Shown piece after piece: positions 13,505 through 25,835 of a DNA stretch of 64,000 bases (the stretch's first letter is position 1; the number at the start of each line of letters is the position of its first letter). The stretch is taken from NCBI RefSeq assembly GCF_014529535.1, contig NC_050735.1, forward strand, positions 4,971,739-5,035,738, read 5' to 3'. The notes beneath the pieces were generated by a model. It was not told the origin of the DNA. It saw nothing but the letters and a program-made list of their open reading frames with translations, and ran no database searches. The position numbers and the translations under genes are program-made. This DNA is from Bradysia coprophila (Eukaryota; Arthropoda; Insecta; Diptera; Sciaridae).

Positions 13505-14927
13505 TAACCATTATACTGAGATTCATACAACTGTTGATCACAATATGTTTTATGTAAGGCTTGTCCAAATCTACAAATTTGAGCGACCCCTAAATCACAA
13601 GTTTTGTTTTACAAAAAGCTCGAAATTTCATTTACTTATGATAACAATTTGAAATCAGGCGATGCCCTTGCAATTCTTGACGATGTCAGTGTTTCCATCA
13701 TAACATTATTCGAATTGGTCGATCCAAGAACCAAAATAATAAAAACTTAAAACTTTGGACGTGATCGACATATTGACAGACATCGCTTCTCAGACTCAGA
13801 GCTCACATACCTTGCCTGGGACGGAATCCCGCTTCCAGGCTCGACAATCTCAGGAATGAACATGTAACTGGGTCAACAGTTAGGTGTGGTACAGGTAACA
13901 TGTTTGCGGTGTTCAATGGCGCATGTTCAGCATTATAATGCGCGCTTTCGGTTGAAAGTCGTCGTCAAAGTCCGTTTGTCATATGAACGCTACTCGGAAT
14001 ACTAGCACTAATATGTTACAACTGGTTACTATGTAATAAGTAAATCAACTGTTACCGCTCGGTACTAACAGTTGGACAAACTACAAATCACCATAGCATA
14101 AAATAGAACATTTTCAATCACATCTGGTCTGGTCATCTGATGGATCTTATCCTATGGCCAAAAAGCTAAGAGTGCGTTCGCATTTTAATGCAACAGAGAA
14201 CACTCACATATTTTGACTGTTGTAGTGTTCACAGAATTTTCAATTTTAAATTAATTTGAAAAGTAAGTTAATTTTATTAAGCACATGATTCAAGAACTGT
14301 TGATATTATGTGCTTATTCTACATTCATTCAACGCATATCTCACATTATTCCCATGCAACACTTATCCTATGAACATTTGGACAATTAATCATTCGCATT
14401 CAGGACTTTTTATTTTATTTCGATAAATTATGATTTTATAAGACAAAAGTACTTCTACGGCATGGGTAAATATTGTTTTAATTTTTTTATAAATCAAATT
14501 GAAACTACATATTCAAAGTATTCGCGCTAATATTCACTTACTGCATAGCAAATGGTACCAACCAAAAAAATTAAAAATTTCATAAATTCCATACATTTCA
14601 GTAGACAGCAAACTGACAAGGTGCTGACAAGGTGCGATTTCGCAGTCAGTGCAAAAATGAATTAATTTTAATTTTATTTTTATAAAACTAATTTGAACGC
14701 GTAGATTTTTTTTAAACTTAAATTTTGAATGAACATAGTGTCTTTGATCATTTAAAAATAAAAAACTTTTTGATGCGAATGATCAATACAACACATGTAT
14801 TTGGAGTGAAACTTCACTTCTGTACCATAATTATTTAGTACCTACAAGTCAAATTTTTCTCACTTCAGTGACGAAAAGTAGGCCAATGGGCGTTGAGAAG
14901 AACGTTGTATGTGATAACAGTTATTTT

Positions 14928-15036
14928 GCTAACTAGTTAGTAAATGGGGTTGTTTTGCGCAATAGATATGACATTGCCGATACGAGCCGAAGGCGACATC
15001 GTATGCGCAAAACCCCCAATTTACTAACATGTTAGC
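14928..15036. repeat. Hairpin, arms about 35 bases
   Basis: The left arm, from GCTAACTAGTTAGTAAA through GTTTTGCGCA, is mirrored by TGCGCAAAACCCCCAATTTA to GTTAGC on the right. A direct repeat of TCGCTTATTTCCCACG lies just downstream (about 15054-15089). Confidence 0.65.
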
Positions 15037-15833
15037 GACAAGATTTTTTCTTCGTCGCTTATTTCCCACGTCGCTTATTTCCCACGTCGTTCAGGAGAAA
15101 TGTTGTTCCTAACTTATATGCTAAAATCTTTTTTTTAGCGAATTCGATTCCACCACTTTCCTCCGGCTCGAGATAGAAACCTCTCATTCGCTAAAAAATT
15201 ATGTATTGTCACGCTCGGCCTTCGGTGGCGTATTTTTATGTAATCTGCCTGTAGGATTTTAATCTATAATGTGGTTGATGAATAAAACTTCTTTTTCTTG
15301 CATTCGTTGCTGCTTCTACAATCCATCGATAAAGCAATGACTGAGTTATGAGTTCGGTGAATAATTTTCGCTCCAATTCTCAGCAGCCAACATTTTATTC
15401 AACATTAAAAAGCAAAGCTTTTACTTGTTAGGATGCATCGACCTTGATAAATAGCGCTATTTTTAAATTGATGTGACGAATATTCTCTTAAATTTCGACA
15501 TAAAACGAAAAAATATTTTCAAACTTTAAGTCAACGATTTATCTTCTGTGTTGAATGAAAATTTGAATTCAATATGGAAACTTTATTGCATAATTATCAT
15601 CGTATTTCGAAGCCGTACTGTAACAGATTTTAAGTGTATGACAAATAAAGCTTTTAAGACAACAATTTCAGTTTAAGATATCAACAACAAGCTATTAATA
15701 GGCCAAAAACTTTATTCGACGCAATTTATTCACCATTTGTTCAAATAAATTCAAATAAAAAAATTTCATTTTTTATTTTACAAATGCCATAATGTGCGTA
15801 TATCATTTTGACGTATGTAAATCCTAATATATT

Positions 15834-15960
15834 CCAAGGCTGTAAACTATTGAGCACGTGATGCCAACCGCCATTTTATTAGATGTGCGGTGACAAAGTT
15901 CACATGATTTAATAAACAAAAAATTCACCACATCATCACCTCAACGATAGTTGAATTTTT
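15834..15960 (+). repeat. Partial copy of the CCAAGGCTGTA MITE
   Basis: It begins CCAAGGCTGTAAAC and shares CCGCCATTTTATTAGAT and ATTCACCACATCATCA with the complete element at 61888-62111. The far terminal repeat is not recognisable here, so the copy looks truncated or diverged. Confidence 0.6.
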
Positions 15961-16571
15961 GGGTGCTACATTTATTATCATCAAAAGTACAGCGTCGATA
16001 TCACGTCATCCATAAACGACGGGACGTCTACGTAGATATCAATGGCTTTTGTTCCGTCTGTGTTATGTCCAAGAAGAAAGTGGGAGGTGTTGATGAGTCA
16101 CCATAATGGAGGAAACACAGTTCAAAAACTACATGGATTGAAGAAGTTTGTCAATACGCAATTGAATAAGTCAACTAGATCCATCCTAATTACCATTGTG
16201 GATATGCACAACATGCCCAGCCGAGGCCTGGGCATTTGTCTCCCAAAGGAGTCAGTACGTCGTCCTACAAATAAAGTTTTTAATTTAATTAATTTAATCA
16301 AAAACCTTTAGTTTTCAGATCGAGAAGAAAATTGTGTATTTTATAGAATTAAAACCGCCGTTTATCGTAAGTAGGTTGCGGAGGAAGACCTTGGAAAATT
16401 TTCTGTCTCCTCAAAATTCAAATGATTTTGTATGAATGAGTGGATGTGACAATAGTCGAGAGTTTATTAATAAATTATCAGATTTGTAGATTCGTAACAG
16501 TCGCGTCATGCTCGTTAACTGGTTATCGGGGAAAAATTAAAAACTCAGGCTACGCAGATTATGGCTATAGT

Positions 16572-16823
16572 ATGTTCGATAATTCATTTGATTGATATAA
16601 TATCGTTTATTTCCTTAGAATCGATTATTATCGATATTTTCAAAAAACCAATATCAATCGAATGAATATCGATAATCGTAAATATCGACTAATAATCATT
16701 AATTATAGACTGATGTTGAATTCAATTCGTTTGTCAGTCGATATTTCTTGATTATCGATAAAACATTCGATTGATGTTGTATCGATTATTTCGACAATTT
16801 ATCAATTTATGATATTTTTCAGT
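16572..16823 (+). repeat. ATCGAT-rich MITE, copy 2
   Basis: This is the opposite-strand counterpart of 11124-11305, with the same ATGTTCGATAATTCATT start and a GAACATGCC flank. It is somewhat longer because of extra ATCGATA repeats. A shorter fragment of similar character occurs near 22160. Confidence 0.7.
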
Positions 16824-18554
16824 GAACATGCCTAAATATGGCGTATTCTCACAAAATGATGTAAAGGAACTACTAACACTTACTCCTGAATAACTACTTT
16901 CTTTCTTAGCTCTTTTGTGCAACAAACGCCAATAAAGATCTCGAGCATGTACTTTGTTAGGTTAGCTACGCCCACTCACCCGCATGTATTAACATGTTTC
17001 ATTTTCTTTGATGATTCGCTAAATGTGTGCATGGGAATGACTTATTTCCCACCGGTTTGCAGATCGGAAGATGCATCTGATCATTTCTCAGATAGAAATA
17101 GTCGCTAGAGAAAGACATATTTCGCATAAATCGATGGTAGTCTACCTCTATGAAATCGATTCTATTCTTCATTTTGCGTTGCATTAGTTATGTATGTTGT
17201 TTTGAACATATTTTTTTAAGTCGATGTACGTACTAATCACATATGTTTTTACGTAATGTATCAGCTACAGTAGCTACTTATATTTAATCAAATTCTATAA
17301 TAAACATTTTTTTTTACCTGTTTGTAAAAGATATTTGTTTAGTCAAAAAATATGTTCTGCGTCTATAAAAGTGGTGGGTGTTTTAACAATTGGCTCAGTT
17401 GTAAGCAGAAACTTTAAGTGTTCCATACTAAATAATTGCTATAAACTTCTACGGTTATTAAGAAAGGAGTTGAAAAGTAAGTTTGATTTTGAACAATATT
17501 TATATTACCTATATGTCGTGCGAACTTATTAAAAAATTAGCAAATTTTTGTTAGAAGGTCTGTGTTGAAATTATGAATTCAGAAAGTGCTTGAAGTTAGT
17601 AAATATTCAATGTGTGTGATTAATTGTTGATAAGAAAAATATGGAGCAAGTTTTTTTTTGACGTGAGTGAAAATTGAAATGATTTAGATTGAGTTAGAAT
17701 CTGAACGATGGAAATCCAACGATCATTTTACAGTTTTTGATGTCGTCACAATAATAATGTAATCGAATGAAATTTCCTTCAAGTCCTTATAATTCACTCG
17801 ATCCATTTTTACCGAAAATTAGGAAGATTGGCACGATGTTGTGTTCAAGAACACAACTGTTCTAGTTTAGTTCATTTCTAAAGCGTCATTCAATGACAAA
17901 TTAATTCCATTAAAATTACTCTCAAGCTATGTTTGCCTGTTACTATTGACGTTGATCGAAAAATTGAGTAAAACCCCATTTACGGTTTGATATTTCACCA
18001 CGATCTAGTAAAACCGAAATTACGTTAGGTAATTTCACCAATGATTAGAGTTTGTAACGCTTAATCCAAGTTTGACGGTCTTTTAAAGTAAGCCAAAATT
18101 TTTAAGGATTGAAGTCTTTTAGAGAAGAATTTTCATGTGAATTACTGTTTGTACGATTTTAGCATTGAAATGAATTTTGACGACACACTCGCTTTATTCG
18201 GCGTTTGACTTCGATGTTTTCAGCCACTGTGTCATCAGTGAGTGACAGAAATTTAATTTTTTCGTTAGGTAATTTATGAAGCGCCCCTTAACCGTGTAAT
18301 GTACGGTACGGTACGGCTAGAAATACGTTTTTGAAAAATAAGTCCTGACTTGATTTTCTTTTAATTTCTCCAAATTAAGAAAATGAGGAAAATTCGAAAA
18401 TAATTCTTGGTAAATTTTTGAACTTTCCTGAACGACTCGAATTTTCTGTTTTTTGTGTGGACTTTTTTGAAGTTTCTCTGAATCCATTAATTACTTAATA
18501 ACCGAATAGAAGTTGAGAATTAATGAATTTCCCTTCTCTATTTAGACCCTTAAA

Positions 18555-20984
18555 ATGTCTACAATCTACGAAAGCAGTCATTGCATCTTAGACACAAGTG
18601 CTAAAATGGTTCGAAAGATGAAGGTGGATCATAAGATGTCCAAACCTGTTCGGAAAAATACATCATTCCAAAGCCTTTTTCACTACCCCATCGACTGGAT
18701 CAACTCAAACAGTCCAGCGGAACAACGAAAAGGATTCATTGAGCCTCAGGGGTACATTACAAGAGAAGGTGTGCGAGACAAAGTAATTGGAGACGCTTGG
18801 ATACAGCTAGATGATTCATCTCTAAATTCAAGGCTAGACATCGCTGTGTCCGAATCAATTCGATCAACGCCTTCTCCAATTAAAGGAAAGATTACAGTGT
18901 GTGCAGAGAATTCAGCGGAAAGTTTAAACGTAGAAGACGATCGTATGTGCTCGTTGAAAAATCGTGAAATCGCTTGCGAAGGACGTATTCTCCAACTTTC
19001 ACCGCTTCGAAAGAATTCCGAAGATGTTGGATGCTATGCATATGTGTGCATTGACAATTCTTTCATAACACATGCCCCTTACATGAGCGTTAAAAACGTT
19101 CCCATCATATACGACATTCTCATCGGCATTGAAGGTGATGCAGAATGGGTAGATAATGATTTGAAAAAATGGTGGAAAGGTACCAAACCGGAGAAACCTC
19201 TTACATTCGGACGATTCTTTCCACTTTCTGCAAAACTTATTGTTCCTTCGCACCTTGCTTTGATATGGAGTGATTCATTTGCACCTGTCCTAACCAAATG
19301 GTTTTCAAATAATCACAGCAAAATTGCAAAAGATGACAACATAACCGGTGTGGTGTCCCTTGAAGAAGGACAAGCTTGCATCCATTTTAAATCACTTCTA
19401 CAAAATCATTCCGGATTCGAGCGAATTGAACTTGGTTCAGTTTCAATTGATTCTAAAAAAACTTGGCCAGTCCATATCTTGCAACATCGCATTCTACTTA
19501 CTGGTGCTCCAATCGTCAGTAGTTTGAAACCGAGTCTCAATTTAGAGGTAAACGTTCTTCAGTCTGAGTTCGCCAAGTACACGTCAACACTTTGCCAAGT
19601 TGAGCAAATCAAAGCATATGGACTTTGGTGTTTTGAGAGAATCATCCAAATGTATACTGCACAACAAGATGGTTACGCTACGGAGTCTTCTCCATTTAAA
19701 GTCTTCAAAATTGACTATTCGAAGGTCTTCCGACCGAAAGTGAATGACTTCGAAGAGGATATGTGCAAAGGATCTGGCCTGCCGATCATAACTGGAAATC
19801 CCCAATACGATGCAGTATGCGATGGGCTCTTGCTAAAGGGTATCTCCCGTTCACCGATGAACGTTGCGAATTCTCTTCAGTACAATCGATTTGTTTTTGG
19901 CAAGGATCTTGGAACCCCGTTATCTTACGTAGACAGTCTATTCTTGTTTGATTACGGAGGCGATTGGACGATGCCTTCACTTCGAACATGGCTGGATGGA
20001 CTTAGAGAAAAAATTGCTGAGGTGCACGCTATCGGTTCGAATGGAGAAAAATCTTTACTTGAATGTACAATTCTGAGCTATGAAGTTATACGGGCAAAGA
20101 AAAGATTTGAAGATGCAATGCGTCGTCGTTTGGTGAAATTGGAAAACATTTGTGTATGGAAGGATTTTAGAGAACTAATTCTCTTCCGAGCACTAGACGC
20201 TGCTTTTATAAAATCTACAGTTACCAGTTCTCACGATGAGGAAGCTTACTACGTGACGGGATTTGCCACAGTGATTCACGATCTTTGTGATTATGGATAC
20301 GATCTCAGCATCTGTGAATGCTCTGGAATGTTATTCACTTTGGGTGCTGTTGATGGTAGTTTTGATAGTATTGAATACGCTTACGCAGTTACATTAGCAG
20401 GAGTTCGCTACATTTCCAAGGTACACAGACATACATCAAGTGGACTCACATTGGCGTCAACCCACTATTGGCAATTATGTAACGGTCGCCATCGATTCCT
20501 CAACTGTGCCATGAGCGTCGCAGAGCATGAACATCCGCGACGTCTTGCTGTTAAAGGGACACTGTTAGATACAATTTACAATAGGAATACAGAAGAATAT
20601 ATCAGCTCGAAACATGATCACGAACTGTGCCTTCAAATTTATCAGAGCTTAGGCGAAAGGTGCAAGAACCGTGGAAACGCTTTCCCCACGCTCCTTCGTG
20701 CTATTGTCGCACGACCCTACGAAAGGATCTATAAAAAGTCATTGGACGATGTTGGCGATCTTGTCGAAGTGGACTGCATCACGAGCATTATCGATTCTGT
20801 GTGCGCCGATAGTTCAAACGATGCAATTGATCTTCTTTGGGACATTTTGTGCTTTATGTGGGACGAGACTGCGATCATGTGGCACACATTACTGGGTAGT
20901 CTACTCATAGTTAGTGATAGATTTGTGGCTGATGATACGGCGGGATTTGGATATTCGGAGAGATTGTGGAAAAGAGAAGGTTAG
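18555..20984 (+). CDS. Unrecognised 809-residue protein in a single exon
   Basis: This is the longest open frame in the window: ATG at 18555, TAG at 20982-20984, no intron. An in-frame TAG lies four codons upstream (18543-18545). A pyrimidine-rich run ending TTTAG sits directly before the start and could be a 3' splice site of a 5' UTR intron. Base composition is clearly richer in G+C than the flanks and codon choice looks normal for a fly gene, so I regard it as real. I recognise no family. The protein appears globular, with no signal peptide and no firm membrane segment, and the second half looks largely helical. Aspartate-containing blocks occur at residues 466-470 (DYGGD) and 575-583 (HDLCDYGYD). 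Their arrangement faintly recalls the two metal-binding motifs of class I terpene synthases, but the first lacks the second Asp and the 110-residue spacing is short, so I do not assign that function. Two polyadenylation hexamers follow at 21298-21311. Confidence 0.75.
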   Translation: MSTIYESSHCILDTSAKMVRKMKVDHKMSKPVRKNTSFQSLFHYPIDWINSNSPAEQRKGFIEPQGYITREGVRDKVIGDAWIQLDDSSLNSRLDIAVSESIRSTPSPIKGKITVCAENSAESLNVEDDRMCSLKNREIACEGRILQLSPLRKNSEDVGCYAYVCIDNSFITHAPYMSVKNVPIIYDILIGIEGDAEWVDNDLKKWWKGTKPEKPLTFGRFFPLSAKLIVPSHLALIWSDSFAPVLTKWFSNNHSKIAKDDNITGVVSLEEGQACIHFKSLLQNHSGFERIELGSVSIDSKKTWPVHILQHRILLTGAPIVSSLKPSLNLEVNVLQSEFAKYTSTLCQVEQIKAYGLWCFERIIQMYTAQQDGYATESSPFKVFKIDYSKVFRPKVNDFEEDMCKGSGLPIITGNPQYDAVCDGLLLKGISRSPMNVANSLQYNRFVFGKDLGTPLSYVDSLFLFDYGGDWTMPSLRTWLDGLREKIAEVHAIGSNGEKSLLECTILSYEVIRAKKRFEDAMRRRLVKLENICVWKDFRELILFRALDAAFIKSTVTSSHDEEAYYVTGFATVIHDLCDYGYDLSICECSGMLFTLGAVDGSFDSIEYAYAVTLAGVRYISKVHRHTSSGLTLASTHYWQLCNGRHRFLNCAMSVAEHEHPRRLAVKGTLLDTIYNRNTEEYISSKHDHELCLQIYQSLGERCKNRGNAFPTLLRAIVARPYERIYKKSLDDVGDLVEVDCITSIIDSVCADSSNDAIDLLWDILCFMWDETAIMWHTLLGSLLIVSDRFVADDTAGFGYSERLWKREG

Positions 20985-21297
20985 GGAGCTACGTTGTCCT
21001 TTTTTATGATCCGACTTAGTCCTGCCTTTATGTAGAAAAAATTGAACCTGATTCCCCAAAATCTTAACGATTAAGAACGTTTTTAAGGCAAGTTGAACAG
21101 CAAATACTCTATAAAAGTAATCTGCGCAAGTAATATATGGTAAATTTACAAATATTTAATAGACGAAGTCATCCCATTTAAGTTTGAGCGCAAAAAATTA
21201 CTTTTACATCGGAAATTATTTAAAAATTTAAGTTTAAGAAAAATCTTTCTATAAAATCGCAATATGATTAAGATATATCTATTGTAACGCTTTGTAT

Positions 21298-21311
21298 AAT
21301 AAAAAAATAAA
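21298..21311 (+). promoter_or_regulatory. Polyadenylation signals of the 809-residue gene
   Basis: Two overlapping AATAAA hexamers (21298-21303 and 21306-21311) lie about 315 bases after the stop, which suggests a short 3' UTR. Confidence 0.5.
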
Positions 21312-21634
21312 ATTTTACCCTACCGTTGCTATTTTTTTTCTAAACTTGCTGATGTGTTTATGCAAGATATCTTGAAGTAACAGACTCTAAAGCATAAATT
21401 GCATAGCTCATTTCAGCGTTTCCTTCATTACATTCTACAAAATTCAACAGAAATTCACAGAAACAATTTTTTTTCCCATAAAAAGGAAAGCATACGGCCA
21501 CTGTTTCGATGTAATAGTTTACCAAAGTTCGTCGTCACGAAGTAGCGATACCATTATACTGGTAATACTTTTGTGAAGCCTAAAAATAATGTAAAAAAAT
21601 TACTTAAATTGATTAGATTGTTGATAGCCGTATT

Positions 21635-22153
21635 CGGTGAGCTTGAAAATGTCCACCTGATATGTCGTGCACATGAAACAAATATTAGTAGAGATAGACG
21701 AATTTATCTTTGCTTGAGACCTAGGTCAACTTTTTTTTATCTAAATTTGTATTGCTAATAGCCTTTCGCCTAGAGTCTCACCTTTACAACGCTGCCAAAC
21801 ATGCATTGTATCAACATGACCTTGACCATGTAACTTTCATACGGACTTAAGGGCTGACTAATGAGGGCTAGCTTAAGTCCGCAAGAAAGCTATTTTATTT
21901 GGCCATGTTGAAACACAGCATTTCTGGTATCGTTGGAATGGTGAGACTCTAGGCTAACTCAGCAATACAAATGTAGAGCAAGAAAAAATTGACCTAGGTC
22001 CCAAACAAAGAAAAAATCGTCTATCTCAAAATTTTGCCGTGCCCTCGATTTTAATATTATGTGATTCTTAATCACGGGGCTTCCCTCTACTAATATCAAT
22101 AAAAAAAATTCATGTGCATAACATATCAGGCATGGACATTTTCAAGCTCACCG
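21635..22153. repeat. Large foldback element, arms over 150 bases
   Basis: The left end CGGTGAGCTTGAAAATGTCC is mirrored by GGACATTTTCAAGCTCACCG at 22134-22153. Further inward the pairs GACCTAGGTCAA/TTGACCTAGGTC, GCCTAGAGTCTCACC/GGTGAGACTCTAGGC and AACATGGCC-like blocks also mirror each other. A small GGACTTAAG/CTTAAGTCC hairpin sits near the centre. The right arm carries about 70 extra bases. No coding capacity. Confidence 0.8.
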
Positions 22154-24361
22154 TGCGTAGGAATATCGATTGATGATAAAATAAAAAATGGAGGACGTCA
22201 GCTTTTTTGGACAAAAATGATAATGTCCAACAATAAAAATAATTCCCAACAATAATGCCCCGTCAAAAATGGCGACCATTGTGAATGCATACACATGGAC
22301 ACGTCAATTTTGTATTTATTTTTGATTTTTATTCTAAAAGTGCGTCCGGATCTATATCTTATTACTGCAATCCGTAGATCTAATTTGTAGGAAGCTAACG
22401 ACATTAAGCTGGAAAAAATCTGTTCATCTTTCAACGCGCTGTTCGACGACAAACATCATCCACTACACAACAAACACGTGCTTAACCTGCAAGCGGAACA
22501 TATAATGTGGAAACGACTGAATATGGTTAGACCACGCTAACCTCTGACCGCCACCGTATCCGGAGGTCGAAACAGCATTTCATCTCCACTTTCGCTTCAC
22601 GCGATCCATGTAAAAGCGAAGAGTAATTATGCTCTGTTTGTTTGTTTGTTTTGGTGTTTGATCTGCATGTTAGATAACGCCACCCCTGGAATTAGTCTAG
22701 CTTCCAGGTAAAATAAAGTTTTGTACCACCGGTCGATTACAATTAATGATGATGAAGACGGTGACGATAGAATAACGAAAGTTGTCGAAACATGGACTCC
22801 TAGTGATGGTAAAAGAAATACTGCTCGTCCACATATTCTTTGGAATGACGACATAGAAAATTTCGGGAGTTGATTCTGGAGACGAAAAGCAAAAAAACAA
22901 AAAAAAAAAACAAAGTGCAATGGAAATTAATGGGAAACTCTTTTATTCGATTATGAATTGTGACAGAGTAATAAATAAATAAAGACAGTAAATGACTATG
23001 TTAATAACAAATTAATTTCCAGTGGACTCGGAAATTTTCATTCAAAGAAAAAATTATTGCTGCCAAGATAAGGTGTCGATAATCGATACAAAACTCGACT
23101 GCGGAAATCAAACAAATAGACTCTAACCTGCTCTTTCAGAACCTTGAATTGGAGATCTATTCTTGCAATATGTAGAAACCCTTAATCGTATGTCCTGCGT
23201 GAAATAACGCTGACGCACATCTCGATCATTATTCCCCGTAGAGTGTGTGTTGTTTGTATGGAGGTTATTTATGTCATACCTAACCAATGGTTAGTAACCA
23301 TGTTATGTAAAAATTTTGGTTTTGATGTTAAGCCACGGCAGAGGAAAAGGCAGTAGCGGCTCATTTTCGAGACGTCAAATAAGGGACCTAATACACTATT
23401 ATGAAAATGAACTCAAATGAACACTGACATAAATTGCAAAATTTTATTCGCAAAAAATATAGGGCTATACTAGATTAGTCAGGTCAGTAGTCAAATCAGC
23501 GCTCCTGCCTGGTTAACTTTACTCTGTCGTGATGTTAAGCACATAAAAAACATGTTTTTAATGAAGCAATTGCAGCGTATATTTATAAATATTTGAACAA
23601 AACAAAGTAGAACACAAGGAACAAGTGATATGAGGAAATAAGGAATTGAAACAGAATCGAGTGATGTAGACGCACGAAAAATAAATTTCGTTTAAAATGA
23701 AAAAATGTAGAACGTTCCTTCCATAAACAGGTTGATCAATTTTAATTTAATGTTCTTCGCCGGTCGAAAATAAACATAATAAAAGTCGCATTGGACATAG
23801 AAATGGATTTTTATTGAAAATTTCCAAAAGTTCTTATGCAAAATCCAATGACACTAATTCCAGTAAAAACAATCAATTTTTCGGAACGAATTTGTTTCTA
23901 AATACATTTTGAAGAATCGACTTAACGATGATTAGAGATAGGATAGGGCTTGACTTTATTTCCTAGATCGGCCATTGCAAATGCGATTCAAATTTGGGAA
24001 ACGGTTGACGTTCAAAAATGTCTGTCAATATTACTATTTTAATCCAAATTTTTATTAGTTTCCTCAAATCCTTGCAGGGGATCGCAATGTAATCACAGAA
24101 AAATTACTGACTGAAAGTAATATCTCACGGGATTACATTTTTAATTCCAGATTTATATCTGTATGATAAAGTAGAAAGCAGAATCAAAAATTCCCGCCGA
24201 TTAAACCGTAACAGATTTCGAAACGTCAATCATCTACTACAATAGCTACACATATATGTCCATGTTGTGGTGCTGATACTGCTGATATCAGTCCTATTTA
24301 TTCACGTCACGAAGATGTTGTGACCGCGGGTTTCTACATTTAAAAAAAATCGTGCAAAAAG

Positions 24362-25835
24362 ATGTTACGAAACGTTCCTTTGATTGTCATTTTGGGTTCA
24401 ACTGGCACGGGAAAAACTAAATTATCTATCGAATTAGCTCGAAGGTTTGGAGCCGAAATAATCAGTGCCGACTCAATGCAAGTTTATAGAGGACTGGACA
24501 TTGTCACAGCCAAAGCAACGAAACACGAACAGTCCATGGCCAAACATCATCTACTGGATGTTGTCGATGCTGGCAGCAATTTTACGGTTGTCGACTTTCG
24601 TGACACCGCTCTACCAATCATCAACAATCTATTGGAAGCGAAAAAAATTCCCATTATAGTCGGTGGAACGAACTATTACATCGAAAGTGCATTATGGAAA
24701 GTGTTAGCGAATCCACTGAATGATAATCGCAAAAGGAAAATAGAATCAGTAGATTCAGACGATGGTAAGGAAGTGGACGCCAACAAGGAAGACTCTGGTC
24801 AATGGTATGCTACAGACCAATTCGAGGGACGTACACCAGCAGAGCTTCACAAATTATTGCAATCTGTTGATCCGGACTCGGCTCAGCGATTGCATCCGAA
24901 TGACCATCGCAAAGTTAAGAGAGCACTCGAAGTGTACGAAAATTGTGGGAAAACTATGACCGCTATTATCAATGAACAGAAAAATATTCCAGGTGGCAAT
25001 GACTACGGTTAGTTTAGTGTGTCTTACAACTACCTATTTTCCTATTTGTCAGCAATTATATAACAATGGTATTCTCTACGCAGGTGGACCTCTTCGCTAC
25101 GAACACATCATCCTTTTCTGGCTGCAATGCGATCAGGAAATTCTGAACAAACGTCTCGATTCACGAATTGACGACATGTTGTCCCAAGGATTGGTGAAAG
25201 AAATTCGAAGCTTCTACAACCTGGCGAAACAGAATTACAACAAAGCCAAAGTCGATGCTACCAAAGGAGCTATCCAATCAATCGGACTGAAGGAGTTCAT
25301 TCCATATTTGGAAAAATATGATGAACAGGAGGACGAACGATTGATCGACTTTCTCACGTCTGAAAAAGCGACCGACCAATCGCCTCCGGAGAGTCTTCTT
25401 CTATTGAAATCTTGCTTGGAGACATTGAGACTGGTTACGAAGAGATATTCGAGGAATCAACCAAAGTGGATCAGGAATCGTTTTCTTCGATCCGTCAATC
25501 GCCAAGTACCACCAATGTACACACTATCGACCAACAATCCGGATAATTGGAATGAAGACGTGTACCTGAAGGCTGAAAATGTCATTCAATCTTATATGGA
25601 CAATACGACCGCTGACTTGAAACCGTGCGAACAGTTGGAGAACCCGAGGAAAGATCTAGACCCAAATGTGACTAATATATGCGAGACATGCAATAAACCG
25701 TTTGTTGGCGAGTTTCAATGGAAGTTGCATTTACGATCGAACAAGCACAAACATCAATTGGCAAGACTGAAGAAACAGAAATACTTGGAAGAGAGTACGG
25801 TTAGTGGAAGTGTTACCGAAAATAGTTTGAAATAA
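24362..25835 (+). CDS. TRIT1: tRNA dimethylallyltransferase (TRIT1/MiaA family), two exons, 465 aa
   Basis: The enzyme transfers the dimethylallyl group of DMAPP to N6 of adenosine 37 in tRNAs that read UNN codons. Exon 1 is 24362-25007 and exon 2 is 25084-25835. The 76-base intron (GTTAGT...CGCAG, phase 1) joins ...NDYG to GPLRYEH..., exactly as the family requires. Visible motifs are the P-loop GSTGTGKT (residues 12-19), SADSMQVYRGLD (35-46, substrate-binding region), GGTNYY (101-106) and RIDDML in exon 2. A C-terminal C2H2 zinc finger has C415, C418, H431 and H437 (C-X2-C-X12-H-X5-H), as in eukaryotic but not bacterial members. Length matches animal TRIT1. It is tail-to-tail with SRP54. 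The stop codon overlaps an AATAAA (25831-25836) and a second hexamer lies near 25990. Eukaryotic members can serve both cytosol and mitochondria; I see no decisive targeting peptide. Confidence 0.95.

Larger units (their letters stand above)
9178..18554. other. Gene-poor, repeat-rich gap
   Basis: No coding region is supported in these 9.4 kb. The gap holds several inverted-repeat elements, listed separately (11124, 11725, 11935, 12865, 12971, 14928, 15834, 16572). Long AT-rich stretches lie between them. An 89-codon frame at 16042-16311 shows no domain. A three-fold TACGG repeat lies near 18303-18320. Confidence 0.5.
20985..24361. other. Gap with one large foldback element
   Basis: It contains polyadenylation hexamers for the upstream gene, the 519-base foldback at 21635-22153, and otherwise AT-rich sequence. 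Minus-strand frames at 22198-22452 and 22627-22920 show no domain. Confidence 0.5.

Noticed and set aside
16042-16311. 89-codon frame
   Set aside because: No domain, no splice partner and no conservation signal; the length is within chance for this composition.
19950-20303. Terpene-synthase reading of the 809-residue protein
   Set aside because: DYGGD and HDLCDYGYD resemble the two Asp motifs only loosely. The second Asp is missing in the first, and the 110-residue spacing is short. No other family motif is seen, so I did not name the product.
22198-22920. Minus-strand frames of 84 and 97 codons
   Set aside because: No signal peptide or domain with a sensible context, and no splice partner.
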